A DNA stretch of 64,000 nucleotides from Paenibacillus sp. P25. Lineage in GTDB: Bacteria; Bacillota; Bacilli; Paenibacillales; NBRC-103111. The position numbers and the translations under genes are program-made. Positions 1 to 9,394 of this stretch are shown here, piece by piece (the first letter of the stretch is position 1; the number at the start of each line of letters is the position of its first letter). The notes beneath the pieces are model-generated. The model was not told where the DNA came from and did not search any database. It worked only from the letters and a program-made list of their open reading frames with translations. Location: contig CP085629.1 of assembly GCA_024704175.1 (NCBI GenBank), forward strand, positions 62,001 through 126,000, read 5' to 3'.

Positions 1-90
1 CCGACCCCTCTTGTCTAATCTATGGCACACTTGTTCGCATTATGCTAAAATAATCATAATGAATTTTTGAGCGTGAAGGAGGCGGCGCGG

Positions 91-3000
91 GTGAACGATT
101 TTGTCCATTTGCATGTGCACAGCGAATACAGCCTGCTGGACGGCGCCGCGCGTATCGACGATTTGGTCGGCCAGGCGGCGAAGCTGGGGATGAAAGCCCT
201 GGCGCTGACGGATCACGGGGTCATGTACGGGGCGATTCCGTTCTATAAGGCTTGCAAGGATCGCGGGATCAAGCCGATCATCGGGTGCGAGGTCTATTAC
301 ACCGCCGGATCGATTCGACAGAAGGGCACCCGCCAGGAGCAAACCTATTTATCATCTGATTCTGCTGGCGAAGAACGAGACCGGGTACCGCAATCTGATG
401 CAGCTGTGTTCGATCGGCCATCTGGAGGGCTTCCATTACAAGCCGCGGATTGATCATGAGCACTTGGCCCGGTATGCCGAAGGACTCATTTGCACCAGCT
501 CCTGCCTCGGCAGCGAGGTATCCCAGCATCTGCTTCACGGGCGGTACGAGGAAGCGAAGGAAGCGGCCCTGCGGTACCGGGACATCTTCGGCGACGACTT
601 CTTCCTGGAGCTGCAGGACCACGGCCTCATGGAGCAGAAGAAGGTCATGCAGGAGATGATCCGTCTGAGCCGGGATACGGGCATTCCGATGGTCGTGACG
701 AACGATGTTCACTACGTGCGCGAGCCGGATCACGCGGTGCAGGATATTCTGATTTGCATTGGCACCGGCAAGACGCTGGAGGACGAGGAGCGGCTCAAAT
801 TTCATACGAGCCAGCTGTACCTGAAGAGCGCCGAAGAAATGGGGCGGCTCTTCGCCCATGTGCCGGAGGCTTTGGCCAACACGGCGGCCGTTGCCGAGCG
901 CTGTCAGCTCGAGATCGAATTCGGCCGCTCGATTCTGCCGCAGTTCGAGCCTATTCCTCAGGGCCTGTCGGCCGGAGAATATCTTGCCGAACTATGCCGG
1001 AGCGGGCTGGAGCGGCGCTACGGCTTGTCGAAGGAATGGGAGGACCCCGAGTGGCGGAAGCGGGCGGAAGAGAGGCTCGCGTATGAGCTGAGCGTGATCG
1101 AACGGATGGGCTTTTCGGATTATTTCCTGATCGTCTGGGACTTCATTCGTTTCGCCCATGAGAGGGGGATCGTGACCGGGCCGGGCCGGGGTCCTCCGCG
1201 GGTAGTCTTGTGGCCTATGTGCTGCGAATCACGGATGTCGATCCCATCCGGTACAACCTGCTGTTCGAGCGGTTCCTGAACCCTGAACGGGTGACGATGC
1301 CCGATATCGATATCGACTTCAGCGATCTGAGGCGGGACGAGGTCATCGAATATGTGGTGGGCAAATACGGCCGCGACCGGGTGGCGCAGATCATCACCTT
1401 CGGTACGATGGCCGCCAAGGGGGCCGTGCGGGATGTCGGCCGCGTCATGAACCTGCCGTATAGCGAGGTGGACCGCGCAGCCAAGCTGATTCCGCGCCAT
1501 CTCGGCATGACGCTCTCCGAGGCGATTGAAGCGAGCCCCGAGCTGAAGGCCCTTGCAGTCAAGCGACCGAAGACGGCGGAGCCGCTGGAGCTGGCTATGC
1601 GCGTCGAGGGCATGCCCCGCCATGCCTCCACGCATGCGGCCGGCGTCGTGATATCGCGGGAGCCGCTGACGCAGTACGTGCCCCTGCAGGAAGGCACCGA
1701 GCAGACGGCGCTCACGCAGTATCCGATGGAGCATCTGGAAGCGATCGGGCCGCTGAAGATGGATTTTCTCGGACTGCGGACTCTCTCCATTATCGAACGG
1801 TCGCTCCAGTGGATCCGGGAACAGACCGGGGAAGCCGTGGACTGGATGAAGGTGCCGATGGACGATCCGGCCACTTACAAGCCGCTGACCCAGGGAGACA
1901 CGACGGGCATCTTTCAATTGGAGTCGCCGGGCATGCGGCGGGTGCTGAAGGAGCTGCGGCCGTCGACGTTTGAAGACATCATCTCCGTCGTGGCTTTATA
2001 CCGTCCGGGCCCGATGGAGTTCATTCCCCAATATATTGCCTCCAAGCACGGCGAGCGGGAGATCGAATATCCGCATCCGTTGCTGGAGCCGCTTCTCCGC
2101 GACACGTACGGCATTATCGTATATCAGGAGCAGATCATGCAGATCGCCTCGCTCATGGCCGGCTTCAGCCTGGGGGAAGCCGATCTGCTGCGGCGGGCGG
2201 TCAGCAAGAAGAAGCGGGAGGTTCTGGACGAGCAGCGGGCGCATTTCGTGAGGGGCGCCTCAGCCAGGGTTATAGCGAGGACGAAGCCAACCGGGTGTAC
2301 GATATGATCGTGCGGTTCGCCGATTACGGCTTCCCGCGGGCCCATGCGACGGCTTACGGGGTGCTTGCCTACCAGACGGCTTATCTGAAGGCCCATTATC
2401 CGGTCCAGTTCATGGCATCGATGCTGACGGCAGTCATGGGCAGTCATAACAAGGTGGCCGAATATGTGGAGGAATGCCGCAGAATGGGCATTCCGGTGCT
2501 GCCGCCAGATGTGAACGAGAGCGGCTATGTGTTTACTCCGCTGGTGCGGGGAAGCGCCGGCCCGGCGCCGAATCCGGAGGGCGCTGACGCCGCTGCGGCG
2601 CCTGCGGACGATACCGGCGGGAAGCGGCCGGCCATCCGTTTCGGTCTTGCGGCGATCAAGAACGTCGGCACGCACGCGATCGAATCGATCATTTCGGAGC
2701 GGCGCACCGGTCCATATACGAGCCTGATCGACCTGTGCAGGCGGGTCGATCTCAGGGTATGCAACAAGCGGGTGCTGGAATCGCTGATCCAAGGCGGCGC
2801 GCTGGATTCCCTTCCCGGGCACCGCGCGCAGCAGCTCGCGATGCTGGAGGATGCGGTCGAAGCGGCGGTCAAATGGCGCAAGAACCGCGAGGATCTTCAG
2901 CTCGTGCTGGAGGGCTTCGTCGAAGAGGCGAACTGGGAGGTAGAGTATCCCGAAATCGCCCCCTTCACGATGACCCAGCGGCTCGAGCTGGAGAGAGAGC

Positions 3001-3806
3001 TGCTCGGCCTGTATATCACGGGGAGCCCGCTGGACGATTACGAGGAGGTGCTCCGGAGGCTTGAGCTCGACCCGCTGCATCTGCTGGGCGAATATCCGGA
3101 TTACAGCGAGGTCATGGTGGCGGGCCTGGTGCTGTCGAACAAAACCATCGTCACGAAGAAAGGCCAGCCGATGGCCTTCATGGAGTTGGAGGACCGGGTA
3201 GGGGAAGGCCGAGGTCGTCCTGTTCCCGGAGACCTGGAAGAAATATGCCCCGCTGGTGCAGAAGGGCAAACCTGTGCTCGTGCTGGCCAAGCTGCAGCTC
3301 GGCGACGAGGACTACAAGCTGCTGGCGGATCAACTGATTGCCCTGAACGATCCGCACTTGGAAGTGAAGGCGGTTCGTCCGCCCGCCGGCCGGCAGGCGG
3401 GGACACGGCGACCGGCTGGGGGCCCGGCAGGCGCCCGGCAGGCGGGAACAACGCCGGCCGCTTCGCGCCCCCGGACGGCGCCGCCGGCAGGACGGCAGGC
3501 TCGGCTGCGCCGTCCGGGACGATCCAGGCCGCTCCGGAGCAGCCCGCCCGGCCGGAGCAAGCGGCGGGCACGCCGGCTGCACATCGCGTGTACATGCGGA
3601 TTTCCCCGCAGCACGAGCAGCCGGAGGTGCTGGAGCGGCTCAAGAGGCTGATTGCCCGGCACCGCGGTCCGTCGCCCGTCGTCCTGTTTTATGAGAAGTC
3701 CCACAAGTCGCTCGGTTTAAGCGAGAAATTCAACATCAGCCCGTCGCCCGAGCTGATCCGTGAGGTGGAAAGCCTGCTCGGTAAAGACAGTGTAAAGGTG
3801 AAATAA
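91..3806 (+). CDS. dnaE: DNA polymerase III subunit alpha (DnaE), split by five frameshifts
   Basis: Replicative DNA polymerase subunit of about 1,230 residues. The N-terminus starts [18 protein letters not shown], the PHP-domain signature. The palm carries GPGRG (near 1180-1195) and PDIDIDF (near 1299-1319), whose aspartates bind the catalytic metals. The helix-hairpin-helix and OB-fold regions follow (MELEDRVG near 3180, VLVLAKLQL near 3275). I chose GTG 91 because GAAGGAGG lies 8 bases upstream; the TTG at 67 has no such site. The frame breaks near 342 (extra A), 1194 (missing base in the GRGSS motif), 2255, 3202 (extra G) and about 3400 (G run). All correct to one continuous DnaE, so I infer sequencing error rather than a pseudogene. 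A Pro/Gly/Ala-rich linker (about 3370-3580) before the C-terminal tail is unusually long and low in complexity. Confident call. Confidence 0.95.
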
Positions 3807-3911
3807 TTCCCGCCTCCCCGCATACATTTAGGTACCCGTACGGAAACGGCTTCGGCTGCATGCCGAACAGCCGCCATGCGAGTGACTATTGTCGGAGGAG
3901 GCTTTATTTCT

Positions 3912-4400
3912 ATGTCGCACAAACATGTTATTGAATGCTTGGAGAAGCGGGGCGTCACCGTCAGACGCATTGCCGATATTGTGTACAAGCTTCAATCCCC
4001 GTACAATCCGCAGCTGACAATGGCCGCTTGTATCGAGAGCGTGCTGACCGTTCTGAAGAAACGAGAAGTCCAGTATGTGCTTTACACGGGGATTGCATTG
4101 GATGAACTGGCGGAGAAGAAGCAGCTCCCGGAACCGCTGCAATCGATCATGGAGACCGACGCTCCCTTGTACGGCGTGGATGAAACGCTGGCGCTCGGGA
4201 TCGTGAATGTGTACGGCATGATCGGACTGACAAGCTTTGGCTACCTGGATAAGAAAAAAATGGGAATCATCCGTGATCTGAACGATCATCCTTCGGCCAT
4301 CCACGTCTTTCTGGACGATCTGGTGGCGGGACTTGCGGCCGCCGCATCAGCGAGAATAGCCCATAAGCATCAGGACGAGCTGGAGGGTTCGGCCCCCTAG
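3912..4400 (+). CDS. Phosphatidylglycerophosphatase A family protein (YutG-like)
   Basis: A 162-residue protein that resembles the PgpA/YutG family of Bacillales, with conserved stretches such as KREVQYVLYTGIALD, PLYGVDETLALGIVNVYG and FLDDLVAG. PgpA enzymes remove phosphate from phosphatidylglycerophosphate in membrane lipid synthesis; the YutG branch is soluble-looking and its exact substrate is less certain. ATG 3912 is preceded by GGAGGAGG at a suitable distance, so the longer upstream reading (from 3876) is not needed. A rho-independent terminator overlaps the 3' end. It lies between dnaE and the acc genes on the same strand and probably has its own promoter. Confidence 0.75.
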   Translation: MSHKHVIECLEKRGVTVRRIADIVYKLQSPYNPQLTMAACIESVLTVLKKREVQYVLYTGIALDELAEKKQLPEPLQSIMETDAPLYGVDETLALGIVNVYGMIGLTSFGYLDKKKMGIIRDLNDHPSAIHVFLDDLVAGLAAAASARIAHKHQDELEGSAP

Positions 4401-4415
4401 CTCCGGCTCGTTTTT
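4377..4415 (+). terminator. Rho-independent terminator of the YutG-like gene
   Basis: A 9-bp stem (GAGCTGGAG with CTCCGGCTC, one G-T pair) is followed by GTTTTT. It begins inside the last codons of the upstream gene. Confidence 0.7.
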
Positions 4416-4534
4416 GCTCGAAAAACCGCATATTTTCCAGCATTTTGGCCTCCCGCCCCCTGCGCCGATCCTCGGTTGCGGGAAAAAGTGGACTTGTGAT
4501 ATCATTATTCCATTATGTTCGGGAGGTCTTTTTC

Positions 4535-4726
4535 ATGTGGACGGTCATATATATCGCCCCGACTTCGAAGATCGCGGATCGAATCAAGGATAGGCTGACG
4601 GAAGAAGGCTTTCTTGTACAGGTGCGCGCTATTAACATGACGAAAAATCAATTCGAAATATTGGTTCCCGAAGGTGAATTGGAAGAGGTTCAGGAGGTTC
4701 TGAACTCGATTCTGCATAGATCGTAA
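4535..4726 (+). CDS. Small DUF2007-like protein of unknown function
   Basis: A 63-residue acidic/basic protein starting MWTVIYIAPTSKIADRIKDR and ending in an EVQEVLNSILHRS helix. ATG 4535 follows GGGAGG at 8 bases. The predicted beta-alpha-beta pattern and the phrase EILVPEGELEEVQEVL resemble the short DUF2007 (putative signal-transducing) proteins often found just upstream of accD in Paenibacillus; I am recalling this, not computing it. No catalytic residues are evident. It sits 56 bases before accD and may share its transcript. Confidence 0.6.
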   Translation: MWTVIYIAPTSKIADRIKDRLTEEGFLVQVRAINMTKNQFEILVPEGELEEVQEVLNSILHRS

Positions 4727-4782
4727 GGCAGGCCGCCAGGTTTGCCGGCATGGAAAGGGTCAACAACAAGCGAGGTGTAGTC

Positions 4783-5709
4783 GTGCAATTCAAAGACTTG
4801 TTCCAGAAAAAGAGAAAATACGCAACGGTTCCTTCCACGGACAGAAGGCCTGTCCCGGATCGTCCGATCGACGGCGTGGAGGTTCCCGAGGAGCGCCCGA
4901 AGCGGGAGATCCCCGAAGGGCTCATGAATAAATGTCCCCGGTGCGGAACGATCCAGTATAACAAAGAGCTCGACAAGAACCTGAAGGTTTGCACGGCGTG
5001 CGATTACCACTTCAAGCTGAGCGCGGTCGAGCGCATCCAGATGACGATGGACGACGGGCAATTCGAGGAATACGACAGCGAGATGATGTCGGAGGATCCG
5101 CTCGGTTTTCCCGATTATGTGAATAAATACAACAAGGCCGTAGAAGCTACCGGTATGTCCGATGCCGTGATTACGGGCGAAGGCAAGATCGGCGGGCATC
5201 CTGTTGTCGTGGCGGTCATGAGCTTCGATTTCATGGGAGGCTCCCTCGGCTCGGTGGTAGGCGAGAAAGTGACGAGAGCGATCGAGCAGGCCATTGCCAA
5301 ACGTATGCCGATGATTATTTTCTCCACCTCCGGCGGGGCCCGGATGCAGGAAAGCATCCTGAGCCTGATGCAGATGGCCAAGACGAGTGCGGCTCTCTCC
5401 AAGCTGGACGAGCAGGGCGGGCTTTATATCTCCGTCATTACCGATCCGACCTTCGGCGGCGTTACGGCCAGCTTCGCGACGCTCGGGGATTACATTATCG
5501 CCGAGCCGGGTGCGGCTTTCGGTTTTACGGGACGACGCGTGATTGAGCAGACGATCCGCCAGAAGCTGCCCGACAATTTCCAAACGGCGGAATTCAACCT
5601 GCAGCGCGGGCAAGTGGACATGGTGCTGCATCGCAAAGAGTCGCGGAGCACGCTGTCGCGGCTGATCGACATGCATACGGTGAAGGAGGTGGCGGAACAT
5701 GGCAGGTGA
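4783..5709 (+). CDS. accD: Acetyl-CoA carboxylase carboxyltransferase subunit beta
   Basis: Beta subunit of the carboxyltransferase that moves CO2 from biotin to acetyl-CoA to give malonyl-CoA for fatty acid synthesis. A four-cysteine zinc ribbon (CPRCG ... CTACDYH) lies near residues 50-70. The crotonase-like core carries SGGARMQES and [20 protein letters not shown] 4783 ([13 protein letters not shown]) matches the usual start of Bacillales AccD and has a weak GAGGTG site; ATG 4750 is an in-frame alternative. Its last codons overlap the accA start, which indicates translational coupling of the alpha and beta subunits. Confidence 0.95.
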   Translation: MQFKDLFQKKRKYATVPSTDRRPVPDRPIDGVEVPEERPKREIPEGLMNKCPRCGTIQYNKELDKNLKVCTACDYHFKLSAVERIQMTMDDGQFEEYDSEMMSEDPLGFPDYVNKYNKAVEATGMSDAVITGEGKIGGHPVVVAVMSFDFMGGSLGSVVGEKVTRAIEQAIAKRMPMIIFSTSGGARMQESILSLMQMAKTSAALSKLDEQGGLYISVITDPTFGGVTASFATLGDYIIAEPGAAFGFTGRRVIEQTIRQKLPDNFQTAEFNLQRGQVDMVLHRKESRSTLSRLIDMHTVKEVAEHGR

Positions 5710-6677
5710 ATTGCCTTTTGAACAGCCGCTGCTCGAGCTTCGCAAGAAGATTGACGAGCTGAAGCAGTTCAGCGTCGAGAAGGAAATGGATTTCTCGGAA
5801 GAAATCGCCCGGCTCGAACAGCGTTACGAGCAGCTGGAGAACGAGCTGTACAGCACGATGTCGACATCGCAAAAAATGCAGCTGGCCCGCCATCCGCAGC
5901 GGCCTACGACACTGGACTACATCCAGCATATCTTCACGGATTTCATCGAGCTGCACGGCGACCGGGCACAGGGCGACGACCTGGCCATCGTCGGAGGAGT
6001 GGCGCGGCTTAACGGCGTGCCGGTGACGGTGGTCGGCCACCAGAAGGGGAAGGATACGAAGGACAATATCGCCCGCCATTTCGGCGCCCCATCCGGAAGG
6101 CTTCCGTAAGGCGCTTCGTCTGATGAAGCAGGCGGACAAGTTCAAGCGTCCGATCATCACCTTTATCGATACCAAGGGAGCTTATCCCGGAAGTGCGGCG
6201 GAAGAACGCAACCAAGGCGAAGCGATCGCGCGCAACTTGATGGAGATGGCTTCTTTCCGCGTCCCGATTCTATGCGTAGTGATCGGTGAAGGCGGCGCCG
6301 GCGGCGCTTTGGCGCTCGGCGTAGGCAACCGTGTGTTTATGCTCGAGAACGCGATTTATTCGGCGATTACGCCGGAAGGCGCGGCTTCGATCATTTATAG
6401 AGACGCATCCAAGTCCATGGAAGCGGCTGAAGCCATGAAGATTACGGCGGATGAAATTTTGAAGCTCGGCGTCATTGACGATACGATTCCGGAACCGAAG
6501 GGCGGGGCCCATCGGGATGTTGCCATGCAGGCGGAAACGATCAAAAATGTACTGTGGACGCATTTGCAGGAATTGTCGAAGCTGACGGAGAATCAACTGA
6601 TTGAAGACCGCTACAACAAATTCAGAAGCATCGGCCGGTTCACAACCATTCAGGAGGGTAACCCTAATCATGCGTAA
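5699..6677 (+). CDS. accA: Acetyl-CoA carboxylase carboxyltransferase subunit alpha (one frameshift)
   Basis: Alpha subunit, partner of AccD in the carboxyltransferase. An N-terminal helical region ([20 protein letters not shown]) is followed by the crotonase core with [21 protein letters not shown] and [17 protein letters not shown]-run at 6087-6090 has one base too many: removing it turns [12 protein letters not shown] into the family sequence [15 protein letters not shown] 5699 overlaps the accD stop by 11 bases. The 3' end overlaps the pyk start, so accD, accA and pyk look like one transcript. Confidence 0.94.
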
Positions 6678-8427
6678 AACCAAAATTGTTTGCACCATCG
6701 GTCCGGTCAGCGAATCGCTGGACATGTTCAAGAAGCTGATCGAAGCGGGAATGAACGTCGCCCGTTTGAACTTTTCCCACGGCGACTTCGAAGAACACGG
6801 CAACCGGATCAAGAATGTACGCCAGGCCTGTCAGGAGCTCGGCAAGAATGTAGCGATCCTGCTGGATACGAAAGGCCCGGAAATCCGCACCGGCAAGCTG
6901 AAGGACGACCAGAAGGTCGAGCTTGTACAGGACAAGCTGATCACGCTCACCACCGAAGAAATTTTGGGCGATGCCGAGCGGGTATCGATCACTTACAAGG
7001 ATCTGTACAAAGACGTAAAGGTCGGCTCCACGATTCTGATTGACGACGGCTTGATCGGTCTGACCGTAGAAGACATCCGCGGCACCGACATTGTTTGCCG
7101 GATCCGAAACGGCGGCCTCTTGGGCGGGAAGAAAGGCGTCAACGTTCCGGGCGTGCGCATCAATCTGCCAGGGATCACGGAAAAGGATGCGAACGATATT
7201 ATTTTCGGTATCGAGCAGGGAGTCGATTTCATCGCTGCTTCTTTCGTGCGCAAAGCAAGCGACGTCATGGAAATCCGCGAAATTCTCGAGCGTCACAACG
7301 CTTCACATATTCAAATCATTTCCAAAATTGAAAACCAGGAGGGCGTGGACAACCTCGATGAAATCTTGGAGGTGTCCGACGGTCTGATGGTGGCGCGGGG
7401 CGACCTGGGCGTGGAAATTCCGGCCGAAGACGTGCCGATCGTGCAAAAGGCGATGATCAAGAAGTGTAACCTCGTCGGCAAGCCGGTTATTACGGCGACG
7501 ATGATGCTCGATTCGATGCAGCGCAACCCGCGTCCGACCCGTGCGGAAGCGAGCGACGTGGCGAACGCCATCTTCGACGGAACCGATGCGGTCATGCTGT
7601 CCGGGGAAACCGCGGCAGGCAAATACCCGGTGGAGTCCGTGCTTACGATGGCCCGGATCGCCGAGCGTGCGGAAGCGGCGCTCGAGCACCGCGAAATCTT
7701 CATCCGCCAGAGCAATGCACAGCAAACGACGGTGACGGAAGCGATCAGCCAGGCTGTAGCGAACTCCGCTTTGGACCTGGACGCGAAAGCGATTCTTACG
7801 GCAACCGAGAGCGGTTATACGGCGCGGATGGTATCCAAATACCGCCCGAAAGCGCCGATCATCGCCGTGACGCCAAGCGATCAGGTATTCCGCCGGTTGT
7901 CCCTCGTATGGGGCGTTGTGCCGGTAAAAGGCGAGTCCTGCGATTCGACGGACCAATTGTTCGAGCATGCCGTAGATGCCAGCCTGAAGCGCGGTCTGGT
8001 CAGCCTGGGCGACGTTGTTATCATTACGGCAGGCGTGCCGGTAGGCCGCTCCGGAACGACCAACCTCATCAAGGTGCATCAAATCGGCGAAATGATCGCC
8101 AAAGGCCAAGGTATCGGCACGCAGGCGGCGACCGGCAAAGTCGTTACGGCCCGCACCGCGGAAGAAGCCAATGCGAAAGCGACGGAAGGCTGCATTCTCG
8201 TTACCGTGACAACGGACAAGGAGTATATGCCTGCTTTCGAGAAGGCGGCGGCGGTTATTACGGAAACCGGCGGCATCACATCCCATGCAGCTGTGGTCGG
8301 GATCAGCCTGGGCAAACCGGTGGTTGTCGGCGTGGAGCGCGCCCTTGAGATTTTGAAGGACGGAGCGGACGTATCGATTTATCCGGAAGTGGGCGTCATC
8401 TATTCCGGCCGCGCACGGGTGCTGTAA
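6670..8427 (+). CDS. pyk: Pyruvate kinase with C-terminal PEP-utiliser domain
   Basis: A 585-residue glycolytic enzyme that converts phosphoenolpyruvate and ADP to pyruvate and ATP. The start is [12 protein letters not shown]; the barrel carries [18 protein letters not shown] and the active-site region [11 protein letters not shown] plus [15 protein letters not shown]. The last ~110 residues ([15 protein letters not shown] ... [11 protein letters not shown]) form the extra PEP-utiliser-like domain typical of Bacillales pyruvate kinases. ATG 6670 follows CAGGAGGGTA. No frameshift is seen. A terminator and two tandem structured repeats follow. Confidence 0.97.
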   Translation: MRKTKIVCTIGPVSESLDMFKKLIEAGMNVARLNFSHGDFEEHGNRIKNVRQACQELGKNVAILLDTKGPEIRTGKLKDDQKVELVQDKLITLTTEEILGDAERVSITYKDLYKDVKVGSTILIDDGLIGLTVEDIRGTDIVCRIRNGGLLGGKKGVNVPGVRINLPGITEKDANDIIFGIEQGVDFIAASFVRKASDVMEIREILERHNASHIQIISKIENQEGVDNLDEILEVSDGLMVARGDLGVEIPAEDVPIVQKAMIKKCNLVGKPVITATMMLDSMQRNPRPTRAEASDVANAIFDGTDAVMLSGETAAGKYPVESVLTMARIAERAEAALEHREIFIRQSNAQQTTVTEAISQAVANSALDLDAKAILTATESGYTARMVSKYRPKAPIIAVTPSDQVFRRLSLVWGVVPVKGESCDSTDQLFEHAVDASLKRGLVSLGDVVIITAGVPVGRSGTTNLIKVHQIGEMIAKGQGIGTQAATGKVVTARTAEEANAKATEGCILVTVTTDKEYMPAFEKAAAVITETGGITSHAAVVGISLGKPVVVGVERALEILKDGADVSIYPEVGVIYSGRARVL

Positions 8428-8453
8428 TCGATTATAGAAGGTGAAGATAGAGG

Positions 8454-8486
8454 GCGAAATCGAATAACGGTTTCGCTCTTTTTCTT
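8454..8486 (+). terminator. Rho-independent terminator of pyk
   Basis: A GCGAAA / TTTCGC stem is followed by TCTTTTTCTT. Its T-rich tail (TTTTTCTTATAA) is identical to the tail of the repeat units that follow. Confidence 0.8.
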
Positions 8487-8490
8487 ATAA

Positions 8491-8722
8491 GATCAGAAAG
8501 CATAAGTTTGAACCGGAGGTTCAGCTTTCGGATCTTTCAAGAAAAACTACCGCTAAAAACGGTCTGGCATCATGAAGATGACTCCGATAAGGAGTTTTTC
8601 TTATAAGATCAGAAAGTATAAGTTTGAACCGGAGGTTCAGCTTTCGGATCTTTCAAGAAAAACTTCCGATAAAAACGGTCTGTCATCTTTGAAAAGACTC
8701 CGATAAGGAGTTTTTCTTATTA
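8491..8722 (+). repeat. Two tandem 116-bp structured repeats (copies A and B)
   Basis: Unit A is 8491-8606 and unit B 8607-8722, with a period of exactly 116 bases and only a few differences. Each has two parts. Part 1 is a long hairpin: GATC and GAAAG pair with CTTTC and GATC around an ATAAGT internal loop and a TGAACC-GGA-GGTTCA tip. Part 2 has AAGAAAAACT able to pair with AGTTTTTCTT, a CCG-CGG mini-hairpin, a small hairpin whose stem differs between A and B but which keeps a TGAA loop, and a terminator-like ACTCC-GATAA-GGAGT-TTTTCTT. A diverged full copy lies at 30086-30196 and a partial one just before it. Together with the pyk terminator this fills the 319-bp gap between pyk and the thioesterase gene. 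Confidence 0.85.
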
Positions 8723-8746
8723 AATCGAAAGCGAGGAGGCCGCACC

Positions 8747-9151
8747 ATGTGGTTCACCCACGAAATTCGCGTGCGTTACCAGGAAACCGACCAAATGGGA
8801 GTGGTGTACCACGCCAATTACTTGAACTGGTTTGAGATCGGACGAACGGAAATGATCCGCCGGATGGGGATGCCTTATCGGACCCTGGAGGCCAAGGGGC
8901 TCCTGTTGCCGGTGACAGAGGCGGAATTGAAATTTCACCAGCCCGCCCGCTATGACGACCTGGTGACGGTGTATACCCGGGTGGAGGAAAGAAGTCCTCT
9001 TCGTCTGGGCTTTGCCTACGAAATCAAGCGGGGCGAAGAGCTCTTGGTTAGCGGCGGAACCCGGCATGTCTGGCTGAACCGGGATTGGAGGCCCGTCCGG
9101 ATTGACCGGGAAGCGCCGGAGCTGGACGCCCTGCTCCGTGAGTGGGGTTAG
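8747..9151 (+). CDS. Hotdog-fold acyl-CoA thioesterase (YbgC/FcbJ type)
   Basis: A 134-residue single-domain hotdog protein. The N-terminal pattern RVRYQETDQMGVVYHANYLNWFEIGRTE is the 4-hydroxybenzoyl-CoA thioesterase/YbgC signature, with the catalytic-type Asp in ETDQMGVVYHANY. These enzymes hydrolyse acyl-CoA thioesters; the substrate here is not readable from sequence. ATG 8747 follows GCGAGGAGG. The gene starts 25 bases after the second structured repeat, so any readthrough of those terminator-like units would feed directly into it. Confidence 0.85.
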   Translation: MWFTHEIRVRYQETDQMGVVYHANYLNWFEIGRTEMIRRMGMPYRTLEAKGLLLPVTEAELKFHQPARYDDLVTVYTRVEERSPLRLGFAYEIKRGEELLVSGGTRHVWLNRDWRPVRIDREAPELDALLREWG

Positions 9152-9284
9152 GCTTCTTTCCTTGTTGTATCGGAGTTGTTGAGCACCCGCTGACCGGTAA
9201 GTGTATTTTTAATAACTTGAGTAGATCACATCTTTCGGGGTGAACCTAAGGAAACCGACCGTGGGCGCAAATATTTTTTCGGCC

Positions 9285-9323
9285 TTTACATAAAATTAAC
9301 AAAACTCGCATGTTCTTTTGACA
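9285..9323 (+). promoter_or_regulatory. PhoP-box-like array upstream of ppk
   Basis: TTTACA (9285), TTAACA (9296), CGCATG (9307, degenerate) and TTGACA (9318) are spaced exactly 11 bases apart. This is the spacing of TTNACA direct repeats bound by PhoP in Bacillus. The last repeat could double as a -35, with an AT-rich -10 region (CATAAAATAA) near 9336-9345. The target gene makes polyphosphate, which fits phosphate control. The rest of the 243-bp gap shows nothing else I can name. Confidence 0.6.
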
Positions 9324-9394
9324 ATGTCGAATTACCATAAAATAAGTAAAAGAAGTGCGAAAATAAGCGGTTTTCATGGAGGTATTATTGCAGA

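Noticed and set aside
341..3401. Programmed frameshifting or inteins in dnaE
   Set aside because: Five shifts in both directions at different simple runs, with no slippery-site/pseudoknot pattern and no inserted domain. Similar breaks occur in many unrelated genes, so sequencing error is far likelier.
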